Notes: generated by a model not told the origin, from the letters alone. A stretch of DNA of 64,000 bases from Pseudomonas sp. Irchel s3b2 (GCF_900187445.1 NZ_FYEB01000007.1:82324-146323); one strand, 5' to 3'. Positions 1 to 9,162 are shown, numbered from the stretch's first letter. Program-made: numbers and translations.

Positions 1-513
1 CTGACATTGCCCTTGAAATGCCTGAATACCGGAGGCTGGAAAATCTGGACGGTCATCTGCAAGTGCGTCGTAAAAGGACAGGCTGGCAAAGTCACCGCCT
101 AGGTCAGACCAGCGCGTTCCCCACTTCGCGTCGAGATTCAGTTTCAAGCTACTCAACTCCAACGGACAGCCGCCCGCGCGCGTCGTCAGCGGGATCTGAA
201 ACTCGGCCGTGCGCGGAATGCTTTGGAATTCACTGGTGAAAAACTTGCGGTTCGGCGCCACTTTTCCGCGTTGGCGCGGTGGCGCCTCACAGGTTTCGCC
301 GCTGGCCGGCTCGTAATAGGCATCAGCCTTGACCCTGAAATCGGCCGGCACTTCGGCCTGCAAGGTAAAGCTCTCTGCCGGTGCAAAAACACAACCGCCA
401 GCGGCAAGCGCCAGCGCAATGATTGCCAGGGCGCGAGCAAATGGCCGACTCGCGAAACTCGACGATGGACCGTTATTGAGAACTGGCTTATCCCGTTCCT
501 GGAGTGCCGTCAC
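1..513 (-). CDS. Putative lipoprotein, upstream tandem copy (partial)
   Basis: This is the N-terminal 171 codons of a second copy of the protein encoded at 704-1555; its C-terminus lies outside the window. The GTG start is placed by analogy with the complete copy, preceded by an AGGAG ribosome site on the minus strand. The visible part has a basic N-terminus, a hydrophobic stretch and a lipobox-like AGGC, so export and lipid anchoring are expected. It differs from the downstream copy by a few substitutions. I recognise no domain and can propose no function. It reads in the same direction as the second copy, about 190 bp beyond that copy's stop codon. Confidence 0.75.
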   Translation of the reverse strand, partial: MTALQERDKPVLNNGPSSSFASRPFARALAIIALALAAGGCVFAPAESFTLQAEVPADFRVKADAYYEPASGETCEAPPRQRGKVAPNRKFFTSEFQSIPRTAEFQIPLTTRAGGCPLELSSLKLNLDAKWGTRWSDLGGDFASLSFYDALADDRPDFPASGIQAFQGQCQ

Positions 514-703
514 TTGATGCTCCTGCCAACTGACCCCGTAAAAAACGAAGTATCAACAGAGGTATAGCCGTCATCCAGAACGGTTTGAGGGACCAGGAAA
601 CGTTTGGGACCGCGCCTACGCCAGTCTCTGAAATATCTGACATTTTCAGCCCTGTAATAACTGGAAGGGTTGTCTCGCTCCTGATGTGCCATATCTGATT
701 TCC

Positions 704-1555
704 TTATTCAGTGCAGTTGGGGTAGACGGTGCACTCGCGCCCATCCGGCATTTTGAAAGACTTGAAATCTGTGGTGTTGCCGCGACAGAAGGCGTACGGA
801 TCTTCAAGGCTTTTACCCAAGCAGCGTTTCCAGCCTTGCGGAAAGCGAACCCAGTTGTCCCCCATGTAAGGCTCCTCTTTCTTTGCCATCCCGAACACCA
901 TCCTCACCGTCCTGCCCGGCAACTGATCGCGCTGCAATACCCCACCCGCCATGCGTTTCACCATCTGTCCATCCGCGTCGAGGGCCCGACAGTGCAGGAT
1001 TTTTATGATCGCCCGCTCGGGTCCCACAGTGCGGAACAGCCACTGGCATTGCCCTTGAAATGCCTGAATACCGGAGGCTGGAAAATCTGGACGGTCATCT
1101 GCAAGTGCGTCGTAAAAGGACAGGCTGGCAAAGTCACCGCCTAGGTCAGACCAGCGCGTTCCCCACTTCGCGTCGAGATTCAGTTTCAAGCTACTCAACA
1201 CCAACGGACAGCCACCCGCGCGCGTCGTCAGCGGGATCTGAAACTCGGCCGTGCGCGGAATGCTTTGGAATTCACTGGTGAAAAACTTGCGATTCGGCGC
1301 CACTTTTCCGCGTTGGCGCGGTGGCGCCTCACAGGTTTCGCCGCTGGCCGGCTCGTAATAGGCATCAGCCTTGACCCTGAAATCGGCCGGCACTTCGGCC
1401 TGCAAGGTAAAGCTCTCTGCCGGTGCAAAAACACAACCGCCAGCGGCAAGCGCCAGCGCAATGATTGCCAGGGCGCGAGCAAATGGCCGACTCGCGAAAC
1501 TCGACGATGGACCGTTATTGAGAACTGGCTTATCCCGTTCCTGGAGTGCCGTCAC
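704..1555 (-). CDS. Putative lipoprotein of unknown function
   Basis: A 283-residue protein read from a GTG start preceded by AGGAG at good spacing. Residues about 22-41 form a hydrophobic segment (ALAIIALALAAGGC) that ends in a lipobox-like AGGC, so it is probably exported and lipid-anchored. The mature part has several cysteines (CEAPP, GGCPL, GQCQW, ILHCR, KRCLG, AFCRG, RECTVYPNC), suggesting disulfides in the periplasm. I do not recognise a family. An almost identical copy lies upstream in the tandem duplication. The next gene, selA, is divergent and shows no functional link. Confidence 0.75.
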   Translation of the reverse strand: MTALQERDKPVLNNGPSSSFASRPFARALAIIALALAAGGCVFAPAESFTLQAEVPADFRVKADAYYEPASGETCEAPPRQRGKVAPNRKFFTSEFQSIPRTAEFQIPLTTRAGGCPLVLSSLKLNLDAKWGTRWSDLGGDFASLSFYDALADDRPDFPASGIQAFQGQCQWLFRTVGPERAIIKILHCRALDADGQMVKRMAGGVLQRDQLPGRTVRMVFGMAKKEEPYMGDNWVRFPQGWKRCLGKSLEDPYAFCRGNTTDFKSFKMPDGRECTVYPNCTE

Positions 1556-1810
1556 TTGATGCTCCTGCCAACTGACCCCGTAAAAAACGAAGTATCAACA
1601 GAGGTATAGCCGTCATCCAGAACGGTTTGAGGGGCCAGGAAACGTTTGGGACCGCGCCTACGGCAGTCTCTGAAATATCTGACATTTGCAGCCATGCCGG
1701 AAAGATATGCAGATACCGATGCACCTGGAGCCAACTGAGCTTATCCCTTTGAGCAGTGAGCCCAGCGGCTACACTCAGAAGCGACGGTCTATCGCTTCCG
1801 GGAGCCTCTG

Positions 1811-3241
1811 ATGCCCGCAACCTCCGCCAGCCAAACCCTGCGGCTGCCCTCCATCGACAGCTTATTGCGCCATCCCGCCTGCCAACCGCTGGCCGAGCGT
1901 TACGGGCATGACGCGCTGCTGACTGGCCTGCGGCAACTGCTCGATGACTTGCGCGAATCGGTGCACAAGGGCGAACTCAATGCCATTGAAATCGCCCCCG
2001 ACGTATTGGCAGGCAGGGCGGGCGAGCGTCTGGCGATCCAGCATCGCTGCCAGGTCCGTCGGGTATTCAATCTCACCGGTACAGTGCTGCACACCAACCT
2101 CGGGCGCGCGTTATTGCCAGAGGAAGCCATTGCCGCCGTGGAACTGGCCGCCCGCTATCCGCTCAACCTGGAATTCGACCTGCACAGCGGCAAGCGCGGC
2201 GACCGGGACGACCTGATCGAAGGCCTGATCCGCGAGCTGACCGGTGCCGAGGCAGTGACCGTAGTCAACAACAACGCCGCCGCTGTGTTACTGACGCTCA
2301 ACAGCCTGGGCGCGCGCAAGGAAGGCATCATTTCCCGTGGTGAACTGATCGAAATCGGCGGTGCCTTTCGCATACCCGACATCATGGCCCGCGCCGGGGT
2401 GCGGCTGCACGAAGTGGGCACCACCAACCGCACCCATGCCCAGGATTACGAGGCCGCCATCGGTCCGCGCAGTGGTCTGGTGATGCGTGTACATGCGAGC
2501 AATTACGCCATTGAAGGCTTCACCGCCCGGGTGCCGACGGCTGAATTGGCAGAACTGGCTCACCGCCACGGGCTGCCGCTGCTTGAAGACTTGGGCAGCG
2601 GCAGTCTGCTCGACCTGACTCGCTGGGGCCTGCCCGCCGAACCAACGGTGCGCCAGGCACTGCTCGATGGTGCAGACATCGTTACTTTCAGCGGTGACAA
2701 ACTGCTCGGCGGTCCCCAGGCCGGGTTGATTGTCGGCCGCAAAGACCTGATCGCAAAGATCAAGAAGAATCCGCTCAAGCGTGCGCTGCGGGTCGACAAA
2801 CTGACCCTCGCCGCCCTCGAAGCTGTATTGGCGCTGTACCGCAATCCTGATCGGTTGGCCGAGCGTCTGCCGAGTCTGCGCCTGCTGACCCGGCCTCAAG
2901 CCGACATTTTCGCCCAGGCCGAACGCCTGCAACCGTCACTGGCGCAGGTGTTGGGCGATGGCTGGAGCGTCAGCGCGGTGCCGGCGCTGGGCATGATCGG
3001 TAGCGGCAGCCAACCGGTGGCTCGACTGCCTAGTGCGGCGTTATGCCTGCGACCGACCGTTTCCAAACGCCTGCGTGGACGAACATTGCATGCCTTGGAA
3101 GCTGCAATGCGCGCATTGCCGATTCCCGTGCTCGGGCGCATCGACGGCGATGCGCTTTGGCTCGACGTGCGCCAACTGGACGACGAAGCCGCGTGGCTGG
3201 CGCAACTCGATCAATTGCAGGAGGAGGGCCGGGACGGGTGA
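1811..3241 (+). CDS. selA: L-seryl-tRNA(Sec) selenium transferase SelA
   Basis: A 476-residue PLP enzyme of the usual SelA length. It converts Ser-tRNA(Sec) to selenocysteinyl-tRNA(Sec) using selenophosphate in the cytoplasm. The N-terminal region (LPSIDSLLRHPACQPLAERYG) and the RRVFNLTGTVLHTNLGRALL segment are typical. The PLP-binding lysine is expected at K297 in TFSGDKLLGGPQAG. Its TGA overlaps the GTG start of selB (GTGA), so the two are translationally coupled, and selC follows directly. The start ATG at 1811 has only a weak Shine-Dalgarno match. Confidence 0.97.
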   Translation: MPATSASQTLRLPSIDSLLRHPACQPLAERYGHDALLTGLRQLLDDLRESVHKGELNAIEIAPDVLAGRAGERLAIQHRCQVRRVFNLTGTVLHTNLGRALLPEEAIAAVELAARYPLNLEFDLHSGKRGDRDDLIEGLIRELTGAEAVTVVNNNAAAVLLTLNSLGARKEGIISRGELIEIGGAFRIPDIMARAGVRLHEVGTTNRTHAQDYEAAIGPRSGLVMRVHASNYAIEGFTARVPTAELAELAHRHGLPLLEDLGSGSLLDLTRWGLPAEPTVRQALLDGADIVTFSGDKLLGGPQAGLIVGRKDLIAKIKKNPLKRALRVDKLTLAALEAVLALYRNPDRLAERLPSLRLLTRPQADIFAQAERLQPSLAQVLGDGWSVSAVPALGMIGSGSQPVARLPSAALCLRPTVSKRLRGRTLHALEAAMRALPIPVLGRIDGDALWLDVRQLDDEAAWLAQLDQLQEEGRDG

Positions 3242-5157
3242 TTGTCGGCACGGCGGGGCACATCGATCACGGTAAAACCTCCTTGCTCCAGGCACTGACC
3301 GGCCAGGCCGGCGACCGTCGCCGGGAAGAACGCGAACGCGGCATGACCATTGACCTGGGCTATATCTACGCGGCGCTGGAACCGGGCGCCGCCCTGACCG
3401 GTTTTATCGACGTACCCGGCCATGAGCGCTTCACCCATAACATGCTGGCCGGGGCTCAGGGCATTGATCTGGTGTTGTTGGTGGTGGCGGCGGATGACGG
3501 TGTCATGCCCCAGACCCGTGAACACCTGGCGATTGTCGAGTTGCTGGGCATCCCTCGGGCACTGATCGCAATCAGCAAGTGCGACCGCGTCGATCCTGCT
3601 CGTGTGCAAACCGTCCGGGAACAGATCGAAACATTGCTGGCACCCGGTCCCTATGCCGACGCACGGAAAATCGCGCTGTCGAGTGTGACCGGCGAGGGGA
3701 TCGAGACACTGCGTCAGTCTTTGCTGAATGCACAACATGAGGTGCTTCAACGCAGCGCCAGCGGCGGTTTTCGCCTGGCGATTGACCGGGCCTTCAGTGT
3801 GGCCGGTGCCGGTATCGTGGTGACCGGCACCGCATTGTCCGGCCAAATTGCTGTGGGCGATACGCTGATCTTGAGTCCGCTGGGCAAACCGGTGCGGGTG
3901 CGCGGCTTGCACGCACAGAATCAGGCGGCTGACAGCGCAACGGCCGGGCAGCGAGTCGCGCTGAACCTGAGCGCCGACCGTTTGGCTCTGGAGCAGATTC
4001 ACCGGGGCCAATGGCTGTTGGCCGAATGGCTGCACGCGCCGACCCAGCGTCTGGATATCGAGATGACCTTGTTGGCCACTGAAGCGCGAAGCTTCGAGCA
4101 CTTTCAGCCAGTGCATGTGCATCTCGGTACTCAGGACGTGACCGGGCGAGTGGCGTTGCTGGAAGGCGCCAGCCTCGCGCCGGGTGAGCAGATGTTCGCG
4201 CAACTGCTGGTGAACGCGCCGGTGCTGGCGGTGAAGGGCGACCGCTTGATCCTGCGCGACCAAAGCGCTCAACGCACCCTCGGCGGTGGCCGCGTGCTCG
4301 ACCCGTTCCCCCCGGCCCGACACCGCCGCAGCCCCGAGCGACTGACGCAGCTACAGACGCTGGCCACTACGAACAGCCTGGAAGACGCACTGCCGGCGCT
4401 GCTGGCCAACAGCGATACCGGGCTCGACCCGCAACGTCTGGAGCGCCAGTTCAATCGTCCGCGTGAAACTTGGGAGCTGCCCGACGACGTGCGGTTGATC
4501 GATACGCGGCAGGGGCCGTTGCTGTTCAGCGCGGTGCGCTGGGAAGCCCTGAAGGCGCCACTGCTGGAACACCTCGCACGCTTTCATCAACTCGAACCGG
4601 ATCAAATGGGACCGGACAGGGATCGCCTGCGTCGCTTCGCTGGCACAGCGCTGGACCGGCCGACCTTTATCAGCCTGCTCGACGAATTACTGGCCAGCGG
4701 TGCGATCGTCGCCAGCGGCCCCTGGCTGCATTTGCCCGATCATCAAGTGCGGTTGAGCGAGGATGACGAAGTCCTCTGGCAGCAATTGCAGCCGCTGTTC
4801 GAACAGGCGGGTTTCGATCCGCCATGGGTGCGTGATATGGCTAAAGCGACGGGCCATGAAGAGGCCGCTGTGCGCCTGCTGCTGCGCAAGATGGCGCGCT
4901 TGGGGCTGGTGCATCAAGTGGTTCGTGATCTGTTTTACACCGACACGCTGCTGCGCCGATTGGCGGCTATGCTGGTGCAACTGACAAGCGACAATCCGGT
5001 GATTCAGGTCACGGCGTTTCGCGATGCCGTGGGCCTGGGGCGCAAGCGCAGCATTCAGATTCTTGAATACTTCGACCGGGTCGGCCTGACCCGACGCTTT
5101 GGCGATCGGCGCCACCTCCGGCTCGACAATGCACTGGCTCAACAGACAACAGACTGA
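3238..5157 (+). CDS. selB: Selenocysteine-specific elongation factor SelB
   Basis: A 639-residue GTPase that carries Sec-tRNA(Sec) to ribosomes at UGA codons followed by a SECIS hairpin. The open frame runs upstream into selA, but the GTG at 3238 is the sensible start: it follows GGAGGAGG and the protein then begins MIVGTAGHIDHGKTSL, the P-loop. DVPGHE (G3) and SKCD (G4-like) follow, then EF-Tu-like beta barrels. The last roughly 250 residues form the winged-helix SECIS-binding part, ending near LGRKRSIQILEYFDRVGLTRR. It overlaps selA by 4 bp and is followed by selC 6 bp after the stop. Confidence 0.97.
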   Translation: MIVGTAGHIDHGKTSLLQALTGQAGDRRREERERGMTIDLGYIYAALEPGAALTGFIDVPGHERFTHNMLAGAQGIDLVLLVVAADDGVMPQTREHLAIVELLGIPRALIAISKCDRVDPARVQTVREQIETLLAPGPYADARKIALSSVTGEGIETLRQSLLNAQHEVLQRSASGGFRLAIDRAFSVAGAGIVVTGTALSGQIAVGDTLILSPLGKPVRVRGLHAQNQAADSATAGQRVALNLSADRLALEQIHRGQWLLAEWLHAPTQRLDIEMTLLATEARSFEHFQPVHVHLGTQDVTGRVALLEGASLAPGEQMFAQLLVNAPVLAVKGDRLILRDQSAQRTLGGGRVLDPFPPARHRRSPERLTQLQTLATTNSLEDALPALLANSDTGLDPQRLERQFNRPRETWELPDDVRLIDTRQGPLLFSAVRWEALKAPLLEHLARFHQLEPDQMGPDRDRLRRFAGTALDRPTFISLLDELLASGAIVASGPWLHLPDHQVRLSEDDEVLWQQLQPLFEQAGFDPPWVRDMAKATGHEEAAVRLLLRKMARLGLVHQVVRDLFYTDTLLRRLAAMLVQLTSDNPVIQVTAFRDAVGLGRKRSIQILEYFDRVGLTRRFGDRRHLRLDNALAQQTTD

Positions 5158-5163
5158 GTTCAA

Positions 5164-5259
5164 GGAAGGCAATCGCGCCCGGTGGCGCGGCCGGGCTTCA
5201 AACCCGGTTGGGGACGGCATCCGTTCCCGGGCAGGTTCGACTCCGGCTGCCTTCCGCCA
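5164..5259 (+). tRNA. selC: tRNA-Sec (anticodon TCA)
   Basis: A 96-nt gene with an 8-bp acceptor stem (GGAAGGCA pairing with TGCCTTCC), a G discriminator and encoded CCA. The anticodon stem is CCGGG/CCCGG with loop CTTCAAA, placing TCA at 5198-5200. The long variable arm contains GGGACGGCATCCGTTCCC and the T arm reads GCAGGTTCGACTCCGGC. The 8-bp acceptor, long extra arm and UCA anticodon are diagnostic. It sits immediately after selB in the same direction. Confidence 0.97.
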
Positions 5260-5920
5260 TTTTTTCTCGCGATATTCCTTTGCATCACTACTTGGCATTT
5301 TCGTGTCGTATGAAATCATTTGGTGCATTTTGTTGAGCATTAATAGTGCGCCAAACATTAACCGACGCACCAAGCAGTGCGCTCTGTATTACAAGGGCAA
5401 TAAAAAGTAATGAGTAGAAATTTCCCGCTTATAGGGCAAAAAACGTACATGAGTTGCTAATCGCACCATTTTTGTTCGCTCCAGAATTGGGCAAGTTACA
5501 AGTGGAGGAAATGTTTATATAGTTTTGTCGATTTCAGTCTCAAAAATGAAAACAAATGTCGCTCAGGTGTTTTTCTCGCGACGACTTTGGTTATTTGTTC
5601 CTGATGGCAATAGTGGGCATAGCCCTTGCAAAAGTGCTTTCAAACCACCGCAGTGTGGTTTTAAACGAAAAAGGATAACGGGGAACGTTATAAATTGGGG
5701 CGCCAGACATCAAACCGCAAAGGCCAGACCTCTGGCGTCGGAACGCGTCAAGCGATTGCCGAAATCATAAGGAATTTAATTCCGAATGTAACAGGAAGTT
5801 AACGACGCACACTGAGGTGCTCAACAGAAACAGTACTCACTAAAACAACGTAAGGCCTGAATGTATTGAAATAGCGAAGTGATAAGAAAATGCCGTCTGT
5901 ATCGCGGCAAGGAGTAGGGT
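5260..5920. other. Intergenic region, AT-richer than its surroundings
   Basis: About 660 bp between selC and the ATP-grasp gene without a convincing gene. Short open frames here lack ribosome sites and look non-coding. It holds one hairpin followed by T residues (5642-5662) and a looser inverted repeat (CGCCAGA about 5701, TCTGGCG about 5732). The ribosome site for the next gene (AAGGAGTAGGG) is at its right end, so the promoter of that operon probably lies here, but I cannot place it with confidence. Confidence 0.6.
5642..5662 (+). terminator. Hairpin with short T run, weak terminator candidate
   Basis: AAACCAC (5642-5648) pairs with GTGGTTT (5655-5661) around a 6-nt loop, followed by one more T before AAACG. 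The stem is short and T-poor, so termination after selC is only possible. Confidence 0.35.
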
Positions 5921-7330
5921 ATGTCCCGAGCTTTTTTTAACGAAATGTATGATGCGAGTGGTGGCTGCCGCCCACATTACCAGGAGTTCGCGCGTTGGTT
6001 GGCGGACACACCTCTGGAGTTGCTGGATCAACGTCGTCGCGAAGCCGACCTGTTGTTCCACCGAGCCGGCATCACCTTCACCTTATACGGGGACGAGCAG
6101 GGCACCGAGCGGTTGATTCCGTTCGACATCATTCCACGCAGCATCAAGGCCAGCGAATGGCAAACGGTCGAGCGTGGCTGCATTCAGCGGGTCCAGGCCT
6201 TGAACATGTTCCTGGCCGACATTTACCACAGCCAACACATCCTCAAGGAGGGCATCATCCCGGCCGAACAGGTCCTGGCGAACGAGGGTTATCAGGTCGC
6301 CATGCAGGGCCTGAATCTGCATCGCGGCATCTATGCCCACATCTCCGGCGTCGATCTGGTCCGCGACGGCGACGGCAGTTACTACGTACTGGAAGACAAT
6401 CTGCGTACCCCCAGCGGCGTCAGCTACATGCTCGAAGACCGCAAGATGATGATGCGGTTATTCCCTGAACTCTTCGCCGCCCAGCGTGTGGCGCCCATCG
6501 ATCACTACCCCAACCTGCTGCTGGACACCCTCAAGAGCTCCAGCCCCCTGGACAATCCCACTGCCGTGGTGCTGACCCCGGGTCGCTTCAACAGTGCTTA
6601 CTTCGAACACGCGTTCCTGGCCCGTGAAATGGGTGTGGAGCTGGTGGAAGGTGCCGATCTGTTTGTCCGCGACGATCATGTCTACATGCGCACCACCGCT
6701 GGCCCTAGACAGGTGGATGTGATCTATCGCCGTCTCGACGATGCGTTCCTCGATCCGCTGTCCTTCAACCCGGACTCCATGCTCGGTGTGCCCGGCCTGA
6801 TTGCCGCTTACCGCTCGGGCAATGTGGTGCTGGCGAACGCCGTCGGCACCGGTGTGGCCGACGACAAATCGATCTATCCCTATGTCGACGACATGATCCG
6901 CTTCTACCTCAGCGAGGAACCGATCCTCAAGAACGTGCCGACCTGGCAATGTCGCAAACCCGAAGAGCTGTCCCATGTGCTGGCGCATCTGCCCGAACTG
7001 GTGGTCAAGGAAACCCAAGGTTCCGGCGGCTACGGGATGCTCGTCGGCCCGGCCGCCACGGCGGCGGAAATCGAGGACTTCCGCCGGCGTCTCAAGGCCC
7101 GCCCTGAAGCCTATATCGCCCAACCGACGTTGTGTCTGTCGACGTGCCCGACTTTCGTCGAAAACGGCATCGCTCCACGCCACATTGACCTGCGCCCGTT
7201 TGTGCTATCGGGCAGTGAAACCCGTCTGGTGCCCGGTGGCCTGACCCGCGTGGCATTGCGCGAAGGCTCGCTGGTGGTGAACTCGTCTCAGGGCGGCGGC
7301 ACCAAAGACACTTGGGTAGTGGAGGACTAA
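5921..7330 (+). CDS. Circularly permuted ATP-grasp family protein
   Basis: A 469-residue protein of the circularly permuted type 2 ATP-grasp family (former DUF404/DUF407), predicted to form amide or peptide bonds using ATP. Typical stretches are RLIPFDIIPR, GIYAHISGVDLVRDGDG, YVLEDNLRTPSGVSYMLEDR and VVKETQGSGGYGMLVGP, with an acidic/Arg-rich C-terminal part (RHIDLRPFVL). AAGGAGTAGGG precedes the ATG. It starts a four-gene run with alpha-E, transglutaminase and Anbu genes, an arrangement predicted in the literature to make or break peptide conjugates. The substrate is unknown. Confidence 0.93.
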   Translation: MSRAFFNEMYDASGGCRPHYQEFARWLADTPLELLDQRRREADLLFHRAGITFTLYGDEQGTERLIPFDIIPRSIKASEWQTVERGCIQRVQALNMFLADIYHSQHILKEGIIPAEQVLANEGYQVAMQGLNLHRGIYAHISGVDLVRDGDGSYYVLEDNLRTPSGVSYMLEDRKMMMRLFPELFAAQRVAPIDHYPNLLLDTLKSSSPLDNPTAVVLTPGRFNSAYFEHAFLAREMGVELVEGADLFVRDDHVYMRTTAGPRQVDVIYRRLDDAFLDPLSFNPDSMLGVPGLIAAYRSGNVVLANAVGTGVADDKSIYPYVDDMIRFYLSEEPILKNVPTWQCRKPEELSHVLAHLPELVVKETQGSGGYGMLVGPAATAAEIEDFRRRLKARPEAYIAQPTLCLSTCPTFVENGIAPRHIDLRPFVLSGSETRLVPGGLTRVALREGSLVVNSSQGGGTKDTWVVED

Positions 7331-7333
7331 GAC

Positions 7334-8284
7334 ATGCTTTCAAGAACCGCTTCGGACCTCTACTGGATGTCCCGTTACCTGGAGCGCGCCGAAAACCTGG
7401 CGCGCATGCTCGAAGTCAGTTACTCGTTGTCGCTGATGCCCCACGCCGGGCGCACCGACGGCCGCGCCGAGCTGGCGATGTCGCTATTGGCCGCCGGCAC
7501 GCTGGACGACTACAACGAACGCTACGGCGAACTCAACACTGAGCACATGCTGCATTTCTTTGCGCTGGATGAAACCAACCCCGGCAGTATCTATTGCTGC
7601 TTGCAAGCTGCGCGGGCCAACGCGCACGCGGTGCGAGGACGCATCACCGCCGACATGTGGGAGAACATCAACGCCACCTGGCTGGAAATGCGCAACATCG
7701 CCAGCAACGGTCTGGGCCGTTACGGCATCAGCCATTTCTGTGAATGGGTCAAGGAGCGCTCGCATCTATTCCGCGGGGCGACCTCGGGCACGATCATGCG
7801 CAACGATGCCTATAGCTTTATTCGTCTGGGCACTTTCCTCGAACGCGCCGACAACACCCTGCGCCTACTGGATGCGCGCTATGAAATGTTCGGCGAAGAG
7901 TCGGAGGAGGTCAGTGATAACTCGGCCCGCGGCTACTACCAGTGGAGCGCGTTGTTGCGGGCGCTGTCGTCGTTCGAGGCATTCAACGAGATCTACCGCA
8001 ATGCGCCCTGCGCCAAGCAGGTTTCCGAGATGCTGCTGTTGCGCGCCAACGTGCCGCGCTCGCTGCACGCCTGCGTCGAGGAGCTAGACCAAATCCTCGC
8101 CAGCCTGCCGGGCAATAACGGCCGGCCGGCCCAGCGCCTGGCTGCAGAACTGAATGCGCGGCTGCGTTATACCGGGATCGACGAGATTCTCGGCTTGGGT
8201 CTGCACCTGTGGCTGACTGATTTCATCTCCCAGGTTCGCCATCTCGGTCAGACCGTTCACGAGTCCTATCTGGAGGTCGTATGA
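7334..8284 (+). CDS. Alpha-E domain protein (DUF403)
   Basis: A 316-residue, largely helical protein of the alpha-E family, beginning LSRTASDLYWMSRYLERAENLARML, the family signature. It has further helical blocks such as YSFIRLGTFLERADNTLRLLDARYEM. No catalytic function is established; it normally co-occurs with a circularly permuted ATP-grasp protein and a transglutaminase. It starts 3 bp after the preceding stop, with GGAGG inside the end of that gene, and overlaps the next gene by 4 bp (ATGA), so the three are co-translated. Confidence 0.93.
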   Translation: MLSRTASDLYWMSRYLERAENLARMLEVSYSLSLMPHAGRTDGRAELAMSLLAAGTLDDYNERYGELNTEHMLHFFALDETNPGSIYCCLQAARANAHAVRGRITADMWENINATWLEMRNIASNGLGRYGISHFCEWVKERSHLFRGATSGTIMRNDAYSFIRLGTFLERADNTLRLLDARYEMFGEESEEVSDNSARGYYQWSALLRALSSFEAFNEIYRNAPCAKQVSEMLLLRANVPRSLHACVEELDQILASLPGNNGRPAQRLAAELNARLRYTGIDEILGLGLHLWLTDFISQVRHLGQTVHESYLEVV

Positions 8285-9078
8285 AACTGTCCATACGCCA
8301 CGACACCACTTACAGCTACGCCGACGAAGTCTGCACCAGCATCCAGTTCCTGCGTTTGACGCCCAAGAACACCGAGCGCCAGCACATTCTTGAATGGCAC
8401 CTGGAGCTGCCGCGCCTGGTGCGCAGCCAGGTCGATCCTTACGGCAACGTCCTGCATGTATTGACGATGGACGAGCCTCACGGCGCCCTGGTACTGACTG
8501 CCTATGGTCAGGTTGAAATCGATCAGACGATGGACGTGGAGCACGACACTCAGTCGCCGCTGCCGTTCTTGCGCACCAGCCATCTGACCAAGGCCGATGA
8601 CGCCCTTAACGCCTTTGCCTTGCAACACTGCGGCACGCGGCGTGACCGGGCGGTGCTGATCGACTTGATGAATGGCCTGGCCGAGCACATGGTCTACAGC
8701 CCGGGCGCGACCACCGTGGACACCACCGCCGCGCAAGCCTTTGCCGAGGGGGGCGGCGTCTGTCAGGACCACACTCACGCCTTCCTGGCGTGCGCCCGCA
8801 GCCTGGGTATCCCGGCGCGTTATGTCTCCGGCTACCTGTGCACCGAAGATGAAAGCCATCTGGCCAGCCACGCTTGGGCCGAAGCCTGGCTCGACGATGG
8901 CTGGTACAGCTTCGACGTAACCAACCGACTGGCCCGGCCCGAGCGCCATTTGAAACTGGCAGTGGGCCTCGACTACCTCGACGCCTGCCCGGTGCGCGGA
9001 ATGCGTCGCGGGGGCGGGGCCGAGTCGATGCTGGCGCGGGTACAGGTGACATCCCTGTTTCAGATGCAGCACCAGTAG
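8281..9078 (+). CDS. Transglutaminase-like cysteine peptidase
   Basis: A 265-residue protein with an N-terminal beta domain (KLSIRHDTTYSYADEV) and a transglutaminase core. The triad is readable as C161 in GGGVCQDHTHAF, H197 in SHAWAEAW and D212 in WYSFDVTN. Bacterial members usually hydrolyse peptides or isopeptides rather than cross-link. It overlaps the alpha-E gene and is followed, after a hairpin, by the Anbu peptidase. The context suggests a role in processing a peptide or conjugate made by the ATP-grasp enzyme. Confidence 0.93.
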   Translation: MKLSIRHDTTYSYADEVCTSIQFLRLTPKNTERQHILEWHLELPRLVRSQVDPYGNVLHVLTMDEPHGALVLTAYGQVEIDQTMDVEHDTQSPLPFLRTSHLTKADDALNAFALQHCGTRRDRAVLIDLMNGLAEHMVYSPGATTVDTTAAQAFAEGGGVCQDHTHAFLACARSLGIPARYVSGYLCTEDESHLASHAWAEAWLDDGWYSFDVTNRLARPERHLKLAVGLDYLDACPVRGMRRGGGAESMLARVQVTSLFQMQHQ

Positions 9079-9105
9079 ACCTCACTCGCGGCATTCACAG
9101 TCACC

Positions 9106-9134
9106 GGCCATACCCTCATGGACAGGGTATGGCC
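9106..9134 (+). terminator. Perfect 11-bp hairpin between transglutaminase and Anbu genes
   Basis: GGCCATACCCT (9106-9116) pairs exactly with AGGGTATGGCC (9124-9134) around a 7-nt loop. Only a poor T run follows (GTTCATT). It could be a partial terminator, an RNA-stability element or an attenuator that lets the peptidase gene be expressed at a different level from the three genes upstream. Confidence 0.5.
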
Positions 9135-9162
9135 GTTCATTCCAAATTCATGAGTTCACCAA

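Larger units (their letters stand above)
1..1687. repeat. Tandem duplication, unit about 1042 bp
   Basis: Bases 1 to about 645 match bases 1043 to about 1687 at a constant offset of 1042. I see only about half a dozen single-base differences (for example at 4/1046, near 158/1200, 251/1293, 591/1633 and 621/1663). The unit carries one lipoprotein gene plus its 5' flank. The left copy continues beyond the window edge. Similarity stops just after the shared tctgacatt sequence, where the flanks diverge. The high identity points to a recent duplication with both copies still open. Confidence 0.93.

Noticed and set aside
3043..3237. Longer SelB start inside selA
   Set aside because: The 65 extra codons overlap selA, have no homology, and a GTG with GGAGGAGG just upstream gives the standard SelB N-terminus.
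5525..5770. 81-codon frame in the selC-ATP-grasp gap
   Set aside because: No ribosome site, odd composition, and it crosses the hairpin at 5642-5662.
5164..5920. Integration scar at selC
   Set aside because: tRNA-Sec genes can serve as phage attachment sites, but I find no repeat of the tRNA 3' end, no integrase and no phage genes in the flanking region.
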